Shown here: one piece after another, positions 1 to 9,378 of the stretch
Layout of the letters: the number at the start of each line of letters is the position of its first letter
Position numbering within the stretch: position 1 is the first letter of the stretch
Origin: a virus
Virus record (IMG/VR): IMGVR_UViG_3300043570_002973
Coordinates: 1 to 43,541 of that record
Strand: one strand, 5' to 3'
Length of the DNA stretch: 43,541 nucleotides
Position numbers and translations under genes: made by a program
Notes under the pieces: generated by a model
Database searches by the model: none
What the model was told of the DNA's origin: nothing
What the model saw: the letters and a program-made list of their open reading frames with translations, nothing else

Positions 1-9
1 AGTAGCCAT
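1..9 (-). CDS. Start of a further late gene, cut by the window edge
   Basis: Only three codons (Met-Ala-Thr) are inside the window, so the product cannot be named. The call rests on context. An ATG on the minus strand at 9-7 follows an AATAAATA box by 6 nt, and that box abuts the stop codon of the preceding fibre gene. This is the same stop/box/start arrangement seen before the other fibre genes here. By position it is probably another fibre or fibre-associated gene, but that is inference. Confidence 0.45.
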
Positions 10-15
10 TGTAAC

Positions 16-23
16 TATTTATT
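16..23 (-). promoter_or_regulatory. Late-promoter-like box AATAAATA
   Basis: One mismatch from the T4 late consensus TATAAATA. It overlaps the stop codon (24-22) of the fibre gene before it and lies 6 nt before the ATG at 9. Confidence 0.5.
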
Positions 24-3000
24 ATAATGTTGTTGTCACACTCATGAATTGATTACTCTTACGCACTGGATAGTATTGTAAGGCTGATACCCATACCGTA
101 GGATGGCCAGCGCTTTGATTGTTAATATCATATAGGCGTAATGAATCATAGGCAGTTGGCAATGTGGTTGGAATTGCACTTGTTGTAGGTAAAGCTCCAT
201 TAAAGCACAATGCATTATTTCCTCCTTTTAATGATAGTGTTGCTTTAAATGCGGATGAATTGGCTAAAGGCGCGCTAGTAAATGTATTGGCATTGACATA
301 TGAATAGCCGCTATTCACAAAAGAGTATATATTATTTTCGCTATTGGCTTTAATTATGCCTGATACCGCTTCATATGTTCCAGCTTTGCCAATTCCTAAA
401 ATGCTTTTATTGCCGTAGCCAGCAGGTCCCATACGTGTTGCATCTGCTGCTATTATAAATGTCCCTTCACCATTATTGTAAAACTTGGTAAAATCTGCAC
501 CACTAATACTTGCATAATCGCCTGCGCGTATAACTGAAGAAATATCAGTTGGTATATAACTTGTTGGGTATGCTCCTCGTTCCAATTGTAATCCCCATAT
601 ATACATTGAATTCTGACTAGCACTTGAGCCATATGCACCAATATAAGTACGGTCTCCCGTTTGTGTACCATATGTAGTAATCCAAACTCGTGTCCATCCA
701 TTTGGATAGTCAATATAACCAGCAGCTATAGGAGTATTACCGCTAAAGGTTTTTGCTATAATGTCAAATGAATATTGGCCGCCGCCCGCTCCCCCGCCGC
801 CATATTCCATATAAATGCTTGCAGGATAACCTGGTTCTGGCTTTATGAAAAACGATTTGCAGTATAGCTGAGCATAACTAGATTCAGGCGCTGCTTGCCC
901 ACTACTACCTGCGGCCGCCCCAGTTGCAGTAAATATTGTACCTAATGTTGCACCAACAGGTGCGCCTGCACTTTGCCAATTTGTGCTACCTACAGATGTA
1001 ATTTTATATTTAATTCCAGCCTGCATTTGATTTGGATAAACCCATAATAACATATTTTCATATGGAGAAATATCAATACGCGACGCTTGGTTAATTGTGT
1101 TTCTTAGCCTTACTAAATTTGTTGTTCCGTCTGGTGCAGTATCAACTGTTATATTATATGCTACAGATACATTTGCTACCATATCTGTAGTAAATGTCAG
1201 ATTTCTAATGTCAGAATATTTGGCATAGTTGGTAACTTGCGGTTCAACGAGTAAACCTTTGCATCTCTTAGTGTTGCTGCTTAACAATGACCCAACTATT
1301 GCGTTGCCACTTGTAGCATTATAATCCGTAGCACGCAAATTACTTTCAATTTGCGTGTTTTTAATATAAATTCCACTTGTTCCTCCAGCAGCACCAGTGT
1401 AAATAAAATTACCAGTACTGCCTGTGCTATATTCACCAGCAATCCCAACAAAAAAGTTAACTCTTCCATTACTTGTGGTTATATATGTTGATGATTTTAA
1501 TGTAGCACTACAACGAATAAATCCGTTAGCGTCTGGAGCAGTTACAGCACCACTCCAACCGTTGGCTGTATCAGAGTATGTAACACTGCCATTTGACAAT
1601 AAACTAAATGCAACACTAACATTACCATTTCCTTGCCCTATTGCAAATCCGCTATACTCAGCTGCTTTAACATATGCGCTAACAGTCATGACGCTGCTAC
1701 GGGATAACAAAGTTGTTGTCGAGTGGTCAAAACGATGATTAGAACTAGCGGTGGTATCAGCATTTAATTTTAATAATGTACTAACCGCTGTAATATTTAG
1801 TGTAAATCCTGTTCCACTTCCGGTGACACTCGACTGCACACCGGTAGAATAACCAGCGCCAGAATAACCGGGTATCGGTTCAACCGTGAGTACTGTTCCA
1901 CTTCCGTTGACAGTTAAAACTTTAAGTAACATAGGAGTACTCCCACCAAGTATTCCAATAATATCATTTACCATATAATTAAGGCCGCCGGTCTGAATAT
2001 TATATGTGGTGGGAACACCAGTAGCGTTAGTCAAAGTACTACGAACCAGATTGTGCGAACCTAAAGCTGCAATATCAGAGCTGTTTGAAAATAAGTTTTC
2101 GCCGGTTGTAGCACTTACACCATATAGATTGGCTGTGGTTAAAGGAGTCGCATCATGATCAAATCGTGGCCCATACACTGCAGCGCTGCCCGGCCAGGCA
2201 AGCGACACCGTCGCATCGCCAACTACAACTTGTGCACCATATATGTAAATGCTTTGATAGGCACTGGTTCGTGTATATTGTGCATTGCTTGCAACTGTAG
2301 TTCGACCAGCTGTTAATGCTGGAACAAATGCCAACTGAAATCCTGATACCCCGGTCGCTGTAGCTGTTGAAGTGACCCAAATGCGCAGCCATCCATTTGA
2401 TAATGTATCAATGCCAGATGCAATAATATTAGTTGCACCATCCTGCACAAATGTACTAACAGTCTTAGTTGTTATATCATAATTTTTAAAAGCACTATTA
2501 CCAAAGCCGGCACTCCAAAATGCAAGTTGCAAATAGTTGCTTGACCATGTTGCATCAGCTTTAACATATATGCTCATGGTATATGTTTGGCCGATGATTG
2601 GTGCAAAATTACCAGTCAAATCATGAATGTGCCTCCATACCGTAGTGCCAGTTGTTTCGGTAAGTTTGGTTGCATCGGTGGCACTGACGCTAAACGGTCC
2701 AATTGCATTAGCATCTGTGACACTAACAGCCGCAGTTTTATCCCAATACGAACCTGCAAATGTATTGGGATATAAGATTAAATTTTCAGCTAAAGTATTT
2801 ACTGCGCTTGAAGTTGAAAGATATGTTCGCACAGCGCTTCCTCTTTCAACCTGAGCACCCCAAATGTATACGCCACTGCTAGCAGTTCCTGCATAACTAT
2901 TGGTAGACGTCCAAGGGAGCAAATAGAATGTACCATTGGTATTTGTTTTGGTAAATGTTGCACTGCAGCGATACCATCCATTGCCAGCGGCAGCTATCGT

Positions 3001-3678
3001 TGCTGCACTACCGCCTTGTGTAACACTTCCTGCACTCAAATTAAAAACAGCATACAGCGATTCACCTTGTGCAGTCAATGCAATGTTTGTCCGCTCACCA
3101 GCTTTTGCATATACACTTAATGTATAGCTTGAACCAACAACCACTGTTCCTATATCCTGAGCTAAAAGGTGTTGGGCAGTGGTTGCAGTTTCAACCAACT
3201 TATCAGCACTAGATGTTGCATCGGGCGCAGTTGTAGCATTAACATTGATGTAGGCATCACTTGTCTGCCATGACGCCGCGCTAAATGATTCGCTGTATAG
3301 CAATAAATTTTCAGGAGCATATTTGATCAAGCCATCTGAGTCAACAAATGTAGCCGCGCTGTTGCGATAAAAGGAAAGTGGTGGCCCACTGCGCGATGTT
3401 ACTAGTGTCCCATTAAGATTTGTTCTATCACGAGTATATGATTTGTCCGCAGCAAAATTAAAATCTAATGATGGCTTGCGTGCGGCCAATTCATTTACAG
3501 TAGACGAATATGTTGCAACATCAAATGCTGCTTGTTGGGCTGTGCTTATTGGCAAATTAGCATCACTTAAATTGGTAACCTGATCCAAACTCAATGCTGT
3601 TTTAAAAGCGCCTGCTACATTATCAATTTGATTTGTATCAAAAACAGTAGCGTCAGTCGCAGTAATTTTAAAGGCCAT
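22..3678 (-). CDS. Large tail fibre / adhesin with repeated carbohydrate-binding-like domains
   Basis: A 1218-residue virion protein rich in Ser, Thr, Ala, Gly and Asn, with few charged residues, typical of phage fibres. After a short N-terminal region there are four related beta-rich units starting near residues 121, 294, 525 and 818. Each opens with an ENLLLYSESF-like motif and contains a YTLSVYAKA strand, a GNGWYRCSATFT motif and a closing IWGAQVERGS motif. This is the jelly-roll, carbohydrate-binding-module-like pattern common in aquatic phage fibres. A final domain from about residue 1090 (motif NNGEGTFII) looks like a LamG/concanavalin fold. Residues about 885-930 carry a small module also present in the 1876-residue protein. 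It is paralogous to the next gene upstream. The probable role is host-surface recognition; the receptor is unknown. Confidence 0.8.
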   Translation of the reverse strand: MAFKITATDATVFDTNQIDNVAGAFKTALSLDQVTNLSDANLPISTAQQAAFDVATYSSTVNELAARKPSLDFNFAADKSYTRDRTNLNGTLVTSRSGPPLSFYRNSAATFVDSDGLIKYAPENLLLYSESFSAASWQTSDAYINVNATTAPDATSSADKLVETATTAQHLLAQDIGTVVVGSSYTLSVYAKAGERTNIALTAQGESLYAVFNLSAGSVTQGGSAATIAAAGNGWYRCSATFTKTNTNGTFYLLPWTSTNSYAGTASSGVYIWGAQVERGSAVRTYLSTSSAVNTLAENLILYPNTFAGSYWDKTAAVSVTDANAIGPFSVSATDATKLTETTGTTVWRHIHDLTGNFAPIIGQTYTMSIYVKADATWSSNYLQLAFWSAGFGNSAFKNYDITTKTVSTFVQDGATNIIASGIDTLSNGWLRIWVTSTATATGVSGFQLAFVPALTAGRTTVASNAQYTRTSAYQSIYIYGAQVVVGDATVSLAWPGSAAVYGPRFDHDATPLTTANLYGVSATTGENLFSNSSDIAALGSHNLVRSTLTNATGVPTTYNIQTGGLNYMVNDIIGILGGSTPMLLKVLTVNGSGTVLTVEPIPGYSGAGYSTGVQSSVTGSGTGFTLNITAVSTLLKLNADTTASSNHRFDHSTTTLLSRSSVMTVSAYVKAAEYSGFAIGQGNGNVSVAFSLLSNGSVTYSDTANGWSGAVTAPDANGFIRCSATLKSSTYITTSNGRVNFFVGIAGEYSTGSTGNFIYTGAAGGTSGIYIKNTQIESNLRATDYNATSGNAIVGSLLSSNTKRCKGLLVEPQVTNYAKYSDIRNLTFTTDMVANVSVAYNITVDTAPDGTTNLVRLRNTINQASRIDISPYENMLLWVYPNQMQAGIKYKITSVGSTNWQSAGAPVGATLGTIFTATGAAAGSSGQAAPESSYAQLYCKSFFIKPEPGYPASIYMEYGGGGAGGGQYSFDIIAKTFSGNTPIAAGYIDYPNGWTRVWITTYGTQTGDRTYIGAYGSSASQNSMYIWGLQLERGAYPTSYIPTDISSVIRAGDYASISGADFTKFYNNGEGTFIIAADATRMGPAGYGNKSILGIGKAGTYEAVSGIIKANSENNIYSFVNSGYSYVNANTFTSAPLANSSAFKATLSLKGGNNALCFNGALPTTSAIPTTLPTAYDSLRLYDINNQSAGHPTVWVSALQYYPVRKSNQFMSVTTTL

Positions 3679-3683
3679 TGCTA

Positions 3684-3691
3684 TATTTATA
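3684..3691 (-). promoter_or_regulatory. Late promoter box TATAAATA
   Basis: A perfect T4 late consensus on the minus strand. It contains the TAA stop (3689-3687) of the upstream fibre gene and lies 5 nt before the ATG at 3678. With T4 spacing the transcript would start at the A of that ATG. Confidence 0.75.
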
Positions 3692-6600
3692 AAGTAGTCA
3701 AACTAATAAGTGTTGAATCGGCTAAGCATTTGTTGTAATATTCGGCTCTTGCTATAATTTGTCTCTCACTGCCACCGCCTATTAACATCTTGTTGACAAC
3801 TGGCAATGCTGCAGCACCTGATACAGATGTGCCATGTAAAGTACCATTGATAAAGCCTTTACCATAATTTTCTTTATATGCTAATGCGGCTCGACGATTA
3901 GCTGTTCCAAAGGTATTGCTTACATTTCCAGTGGCAGTGGCAGTGGCTAAGACACCATTTGCATTTGTAGTTATAGCAAATTCTGTATTAACACTACTTA
4001 TGCCTGCACCACCATTAGCTGTTCCAATGTATATTCTATTGCTATTAGCGGTTGAGTCATTCACACTAATGATAGCTACATAGCGGGTGCTTGTATGCAA
4101 ACTCTTGTATTCAACAAATAGAGTACCTTCATTGGCATTGTATATGTTGGAAAAATTTCTGCCAGTAATTGTCAATGCATCACCACCTGCACGTGTTGTG
4201 CCGCTTGTGGCGCTTGAAGATGTAGGAATATAACTGGTTGCAGTATATGATGTAAATGTGCTTCCCAATTCCAATTGCATTCCCCAGACATGCACCTGTG
4301 CATCCCAAATGAAACTAAATCCTTGATTACCGCTGCCATCACTACTGCACATCCACAATCCATTTTGTCCTGCAGCGCCTGGAGCGGTTGCAAATGTTCG
4401 GCTTACTGATATACGATACCAGCCATCATTAAATTTTTCAACGCGTGGGTTGCTATATCCAGCGGTTATTCCTGCTGCAGACACAACATATGTTTCGGTA
4501 TCAAAATCAAATGCATTGCCTGCCCCACCATTGATTGTCAATGTAAAATAACGATAATTTATTTTTTTAATAAAAACACTTATGGTATATGTACCAGCAG
4601 CCAATGTTCGAGCTTGCGTCATCTGAAATGGATACGGATAGGTATCATCACTACTCTGAAATACTGTATTGCTAACAACTCCCATTGGGTTGCGTGTACC
4701 AGTTTGACTGGTTACATTTCCATCAGTTGCAGGCGCGCGCTGCGCTTGTGTTAATATGTATTGTCGCCCACGTGCAGCGGTATATGTTGCGGCAAAAGGT
4801 GTATCTACACTAAATGTATATGTATAGCCTGACACAAATGTTATGGGAGTAGTAATCTTATATGCCGTTTCATATGTGGTTCCATCAGCAGAAAGAGCAA
4901 TTTTATTGTGACCACCCAATACATAATTGGCCAAAAGATTATACGATAATTGCCCATAACTGCCTCCTCTTAAAACAGCTGTAACATCTTTTGAACCTGC
5001 TGTTACAGAAAATTGCGCATATGAATTGAGTACAACCACACCTGTAGCATCGGCAGTAACATCAATTGCACTGCCGCCGCTTGTCAATGATAATTGAAAT
5101 GTAGTGGTGGTGCAATTGATAGCATAATATGTAGTAACATCCTGTCGGTTAATTCCAGTACTGCCAGTTACACTTCCTATTCTTACGGTTTGCCCATTAG
5201 AGAATCCATGCGCGCGAGTTGTAGTATAGCCATTGGTAGTATATGTAGTAAATATATCGGTACTAGCTATTGCTTTAAAATCAGCACTATCATACATATC
5301 ATATGCAGTTGCACCCCAACCAGTTAAACCCTGCGGGGTGATCCATCCGCTGCTTAAATTTTGACTATCATAAAATAAATTGGTTGAACCAAATTCGCTA
5401 ATCAATCCTAAGCATGGGCTGCGGCCAACTCCATACAACGGCGTTGCTATGGTATGTGTATATCTTCTTGTAGTGCTACCGCGTTCTATCTGATATCCCC
5501 AAATGTATACGCTATCTGCGGCTAAACCAGTACCAGTATATGTAGTGCCATCAGGATTAGCACTAGTTAATCCTATATTTCCACCTGGGCCACCGCTTGA
5601 TAGGTATGTGCGACTACAACGATACCAACCGTTGCCTGCATTTTGTATGACACCGCCAACACCATCACTTAATGCGCCTGATGTGATGGTGCCTGTAGCT
5701 ATATTAAATACGGTAGAGCCACCTGAAGTATTATCTTGCAACGTTATTTCATTGATGGACGAACCTGTAACTTTTTTTGCAAATATAGACATTGTAGCAT
5801 AACCATAATGCGTACCAAAGTCGCTGGTTTTATACAATTTATGTTTGCTGTTTGCAGTTGATGCCGCAATTTGATATGCATTGCTATCATTGTTTGGCGC
5901 AGTTATTCCAGTGGTTACATTTCCAGATGCATCTCTATTAACTTCAGTAACAAAAGCAATACCAACCGTGCCTCCGTTACCGGTCCAAGACGTGTCATCA
6001 AATTCTTGACTATACTTACTTAAATTTTCATAATCAATTACAGTATTGGTTTGATCATAAATCCAACGTGGCGCATAGGCCGCAGCACTTGTCGTAGCAA
6101 TATACGGCCTCGCAGTTGGGTATCTTTCAAGTTGAGCTGCGCTAACATATATATTATTTGTGTTAACAGCACTGCCTCCCAGACCAACCGCTGTTACCAA
6201 TGATGACGCGCTCAAGAGCTTACTTATACTATAACAGTACCAACCATTATTTACTGCTTCAACATCTGTTACTACTCCAGCTGTATGTACTGTAGCAACA
6301 CGATTATTAAGATTAAATGATGCATCCGGTGTAGTGCTGCTGGATGCAATTTCTAAACTTAGCGTTCCAAAGTTTGAACTGTTTGGCTTTACATATACAC
6401 TAAGTGTATACCACATCTGTGAATCAACAAGCGTTGAAACTGTTTGAGTTAGTCGTGCATAACCACTAGTGTTTGCAACCACATTATAAACACCAGTGGT
6501 TGCACTATATGGAGGTGTTAAAGTGGCTGCGGACACAACGGTTGGAGTATTAACATTAGTTTTACTCCATGCGACATTGTCAAAAGTTTCACTACGCAAC

Positions 6601-6995
6601 AATAGGTTTTCTGGAGCATACTGTGTATTACCTTGAATATCAGTTTGTGTGGCTGCACTAGCTCTAATATATTCACCATACACTCCGCTTCGGCTCTTTA
6701 CAAGTACGCCACCAACCACATCAGGATTTGCTTTATAAATCTGATCCTCAGCAAATGCAAAATCAACAGTTGGTGTGTATGTGGAAAATTCGGAAAGGCC
6801 AGCAACTGAACTTGTAGCAATTGGAACTTTTAAAGCCAATTGCGTTGTCAATGCGCTATTGACAATTTTATTTGCGGCCGCTGTATTTGCAACATTGGTA
6901 AGATCAAGTGCAGTCTTGATATTAGCAGATGAATTTGATTCGCTAACACCTTGAACTGTGTATGACTCATTACTTGAATCTGTTATGATAGACAT
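3687..6995 (-). CDS. Second large tail fibre / adhesin, paralogue of its neighbour
   Basis: A 1102-residue fibre built like the 1218-residue protein next to it. Jelly-roll-like units begin near residues 125 (ENLLLRSETF), 318 (ENLSKYSQEF) and 535 (TNLFYDSQNL), and a fourth lies at about 795-930. Several contain GNGWYRCSRTY-type strands and IWGYQIERGS-type ends. A C-terminal LamG-like domain starts near residue 950 (NANEGTLFV). Both fibres end in a similar short tail (SLTTL here, SVTTTL in the neighbour). Around residues 590-660 there is an inserted module starting GFSNGQTVRIG. The pair probably arose by duplication and then exchanged or gained internal modules. Host binding is inferred from family and context. 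Confidence 0.8.
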   Translation of the reverse strand: MSIITDSSNESYTVQGVSESNSSANIKTALDLTNVANTAAANKIVNSALTTQLALKVPIATSSVAGLSEFSTYTPTVDFAFAEDQIYKANPDVVGGVLVKSRSGVYGEYIRASAATQTDIQGNTQYAPENLLLRSETFDNVAWSKTNVNTPTVVSAATLTPPYSATTGVYNVVANTSGYARLTQTVSTLVDSQMWYTLSVYVKPNSSNFGTLSLEIASSSTTPDASFNLNNRVATVHTAGVVTDVEAVNNGWYCYSISKLLSASSLVTAVGLGGSAVNTNNIYVSAAQLERYPTARPYIATTSAAAYAPRWIYDQTNTVIDYENLSKYSQEFDDTSWTGNGGTVGIAFVTEVNRDASGNVTTGITAPNNDSNAYQIAASTANSKHKLYKTSDFGTHYGYATMSIFAKKVTGSSINEITLQDNTSGGSTVFNIATGTITSGALSDGVGGVIQNAGNGWYRCSRTYLSSGGPGGNIGLTSANPDGTTYTGTGLAADSVYIWGYQIERGSTTRRYTHTIATPLYGVGRSPCLGLISEFGSTNLFYDSQNLSSGWITPQGLTGWGATAYDMYDSADFKAIASTDIFTTYTTNGYTTTRAHGFSNGQTVRIGSVTGSTGINRQDVTTYYAINCTTTTFQLSLTSGGSAIDVTADATGVVVLNSYAQFSVTAGSKDVTAVLRGGSYGQLSYNLLANYVLGGHNKIALSADGTTYETAYKITTPITFVSGYTYTFSVDTPFAATYTAARGRQYILTQAQRAPATDGNVTSQTGTRNPMGVVSNTVFQSSDDTYPYPFQMTQARTLAAGTYTISVFIKKINYRYFTLTINGGAGNAFDFDTETYVVSAAGITAGYSNPRVEKFNDGWYRISVSRTFATAPGAAGQNGLWMCSSDGSGNQGFSFIWDAQVHVWGMQLELGSTFTSYTATSYIPTSSSATSGTTRAGGDALTITGRNFSNIYNANEGTLFVEYKSLHTSTRYVAIISVNDSTANSNRIYIGTANGGAGISSVNTEFAITTNANGVLATATATGNVSNTFGTANRRAALAYKENYGKGFINGTLHGTSVSGAAALPVVNKMLIGGGSERQIIARAEYYNKCLADSTLISLTTL

Positions 6996-7001
6996 TAGAT
7001 A

Positions 7002-7009
7002 TATTTATG
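7002..7009 (-). promoter_or_regulatory. Late-promoter-like box CATAAATA
   Basis: One mismatch from TATAAATA. It contains the TAA stop (7007-7005) of the 203-residue gene and lies 6 nt before the ATG at 6995. Confidence 0.65.
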
Positions 7010-7616
7010 ATATGTTATACCAGTTAACTCCATTGCTTTGAACTTTTACTGTTTGCCATTGTGTAGGTATTGTTGGGTTTACCGTAGCATCAACTGTACC
7101 AATTATTGTTACCACATTTGCAGACGCATCAATTTTCTTTATGATAAAAATTTTGTTGGGCACCGTTGCAGCAGCTGGTAGCGTAACACTTATTGCATTG
7201 CTTACACAATTGCAGAGCACCGTATTGTCTGTTACTTTAAGAGTGTATGACGCAGTTACGGTAAATATTTGTGTACTAAAAAGATTGCTGCTAGAACCAG
7301 CATTAAAATCAATTTGCCCTTCAACTACTCTTGTAACTTTACCAGTTGATGTTTGTGTTATTTCTACATCATATAAGTAACGCCCTGGTTTTATAGCTGC
7401 TGTTGTAGCCGAATCCAATGATAGCTGCAATTGTCCGGTTGTTGGCTGTGGTATAGTTACAATAAAATCATAGGATGTACTGCTGGTATAAGATTTGCGA
7501 ATCTTCCCGCGCGCGGTATAACCAGTAAGATTTACATCAAGATCACCGCTTCCTACGTTTACGACGGTAGAAAAGTATGATCCTTGATCAGCATATAAGT
7601 CTGCATACATTGCCAT
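7005..7616 (-). CDS. Small two-domain virion protein, fibre-associated
   Basis: This 203-residue protein opens with a hydrophilic beta-rich domain (residues 1 to about 108; motifs YADLYADQGSYF, GYTARGKIRKSY, PGRYLYDVEIT). I recognise that style from small structural proteins beside fibre genes in aquatic T4-like phages, but I cannot name a function. The C-terminal half (about 115-203) has the VTLPAAATVPNKIFIIKK pattern seen in fibre tips and C-terminal fibre domains. The start at 7616 fits a perfect TATAAATA box 6 nt upstream. It lies between the metabolic cassette and the two large fibres, so it could be a fibre adaptor or a small fibre. Confidence 0.65.
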   Translation of the reverse strand: MAMYADLYADQGSYFSTVVNVGSGDLDVNLTGYTARGKIRKSYTSSTSYDFIVTIPQPTTGQLQLSLDSATTAAIKPGRYLYDVEITQTSTGKVTRVVEGQIDFNAGSSSNLFSTQIFTVTASYTLKVTDNTVLCNCVSNAISVTLPAAATVPNKIFIIKKIDASANVVTIIGTVDATVNPTIPTQWQTVKVQSNGVNWYNIS

Positions 7617-7622
7617 ATTCTG

Positions 7623-7630
7623 TATTTATA
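7623..7630 (-). promoter_or_regulatory. Late promoter box TATAAATA
   Basis: A perfect consensus. It contains the TAA stop (7628-7626) of the last cassette gene and lies 6 nt before the ATG at 7616. It restarts late transcription for the fibre genes downstream of the cassette. Confidence 0.75.
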
Positions 7631-8549
7631 ATACCACAATATTCTCTATAAATATGTTTATATTTGTAAGAGTAACTCGTATGTGTGAATCGTCCAATCT
7701 TTTATATTTACACCATTCAAATAACTTATGTTTTTCTTTAGGCACAATTATGTAATTGCCGTTGGCTGTCATGCCAAACCCGTTACAGTTTAGCCAATTT
7801 TTAGAACTATTCATTCGGTTGACATGAACTGGTATTTCATCTATGTAATTTTTTAAAAGATACGCGCTTAATGCAGTAGACACGCTATTCATTCGTATAC
7901 TCTGTATTTTTTTAATAAATGATTTGTTTGCATAAATAAATCCACAACGCATACCAGCAAAACCAAGTGTCTTGCTAAAGCTTCGTAAAATGCATAAGTT
8001 AGGATACTTGTTTACCAAGTCGGCGCACGAAGCATATGTACAATAATCAATGTATGCTTCATCAAGTATGACGTATTGATTGTTTTTAACCAGATATTCT
8101 ATTTGTTCATGATTAAATGCATGTCCATTATTGCCATTTGGATTAGCAACATACAATACATCATGTCCTGTCAATGCCTTTATATCAATGATGTTAAACT
8201 TTTTATAACTAACCTCATAATGCTTAACACCAAACATATGACAATAAACATTTACCATCTCAAATGTGGGAGACAGTATTGCAACCTTATGATTTTTAAA
8301 ATAATAAATGAGGCGTTGAATCAATTCAGTCGAACCTAAACCGATGGCCAATTGATCTATAGCATAACCATAATAATTACTTATTGTTTGGTAAATGCAA
8401 TATTCATTTGCATATGAAAGCAAATCTTTAGAGCTGATACCCAACAATTCAGAATGTATCTTATCAAATAAAACATGATCACAACACACGTTGTTACTCA
8501 AGTCAATGCATACTGATTCTTTATTGCTGTTCCAATCTGGCCGCTTCAT
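7626..8549 (-). CDS. PLP-dependent aminotransferase, histidinol-phosphate aminotransferase-like
   Basis: A 307-residue fold-type I aminotransferase of class I/II, closest in pattern to HisC and related enzymes. Visible motifs are NPNG near residue 136, DEAY at 163-166 (Asp to the pyridine N), SFSK at 190-193 with Lys193 as the expected Schiff-base lysine, and GMRCGF with Arg201 binding the PLP phosphate. At 307 residues it is short for HisC (about 350); the N-terminal arm is reduced. I chose the Met at 8549. The longest frame begins at 8705, but that would overlap the radical SAM gene by 185 nt, and the extra 52 residues look unlike the family. The chosen start overlaps the upstream gene by 29 nt. 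A role in histidine synthesis is unlikely in this context; it more likely aminates a keto intermediate of the cassette pathway. Confidence 0.8.
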   Translation of the reverse strand: MKRPDWNSNKESVCIDLSNNVCCDHVLFDKIHSELLGISSKDLLSYANEYCIYQTISNYYGYAIDQLAIGLGSTELIQRLIYYFKNHKVAILSPTFEMVNVYCHMFGVKHYEVSYKKFNIIDIKALTGHDVLYVANPNGNNGHAFNHEQIEYLVKNNQYVILDEAYIDYCTYASCADLVNKYPNLCILRSFSKTLGFAGMRCGFIYANKSFIKKIQSIRMNSVSTALSAYLLKNYIDEIPVHVNRMNSSKNWLNCNGFGMTANGNYIIVPKEKHKLFEWCKYKRLDDSHIRVTLTNINIFIENIVVL

Positions 8550-9378
8550 TAAATAAGTTGTATTCGGTTTCTCCTCGTAATGTTCCGCATGCATTACATT
8601 TATTGCAGGGCGCATGATTGCGCCCATGTAATAGTTTACTTTTAAATTGGTTATACGCTTTACCCAACCAGACTTCTCGTATGGACTGTTGGCCCACGTT
8701 GCCAAGAGTTAGAGTTCTTGCCCAATCATTATCACATGTTAAAACATCTCCATTCCAATCAATAAACAATTTGTAAAAAGGCCTATAGCATGCTTTTTGT
8801 ATATTTAACAAATTATTATCAAATGCAATTTCTTTACGGTTTACAATATTAAGACCATAGTTAATGGACGCGTCATAATGATGCCTATACACCATTTGAA
8901 TTGGAACATCTCTTTTAAGAGCATTAAAATATGTAGTCTTGTCGCTGTCATACATACTTACAGCTATAACATTGCAACCAGCTTCATACAATGATTTTAT
9001 TCTATCATATGTAAGTAAGTCACCATTGGTATTTATTTCAAGGTACTCTAAATTAGGATTGTGTTGTCGTATTGCACTTATGCATTTTTCTAAATGTTTA
9101 TGCATAAGAGGTTCACCAAATCCTACAAATCCTACGCGATTGGTAAACCCAATATCAGCTAGGTCTCTGCCTATTTTTTCACACAACTCAACAGATATCC
9201 TTGTATGCGTTGAAGGATACAATTGAGAATTGCTGCGTGGACAGAATCCGCATTTGCGCGTACACGATTCACTTGGGTTAATTTCAACACTTTTAAGAGA
9301 ACTCAGCAAGTCATATGCAACGTGCTGAGTATATTGCTTATCTCTAATTTCAACTATATTTGAGCCATTCATTTGCAT
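8521..9378 (-). CDS. Radical SAM protein with SPASM-like C-terminal cluster region
   Basis: This 285-residue protein has the radical SAM motif CxxxCxxC at Cys39, Cys43 and Cys46 (CTRKCGFC), which ligates a 4Fe-4S cluster that cleaves S-adenosylmethionine. GFGEPL at about 87-92 matches the GGEP-type SAM-binding strand. The C-terminal part has Cys in KACYRPF, LTCDND and CNKCNACG, spaced as in a SPASM auxiliary-cluster domain. SPASM enzymes modify peptides, sugars and alcohols, so the substrate cannot be assigned. It is not closely similar to the other two radical SAM proteins here. It starts 29 nt inside the end of the glycosyltransferase gene; Met3 (9372) is an alternative start. Confidence 0.88.
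   Translation of the reverse strand: MQMNGSNIVEIRDKQYTQHVAYDLLSSLKSVEINPSESCTRKCGFCPRSNSQLYPSTHTRISVELCEKIGRDLADIGFTNRVGFVGFGEPLMHKHLEKCISAIRQHNPNLEYLEINTNGDLLTYDRIKSLYEAGCNVIAVSMYDSDKTTYFNALKRDVPIQMVYRHHYDASINYGLNIVNRKEIAFDNNLLNIQKACYRPFYKLFIDWNGDVLTCDNDWARTLTLGNVGQQSIREVWLGKAYNQFKSKLLHGRNHAPCNKCNACGTLRGETEYNLFNEAARLEQQ

Noticed and set aside
8550-8705. Longer N-terminus for the HisC-like aminotransferase (start at 8705)
   Set aside because: It would overlap the radical SAM gene by 185 nt, and the extra residues do not resemble the family. The Met at 8549 leaves a 29-nt overlap like those of its neighbours.
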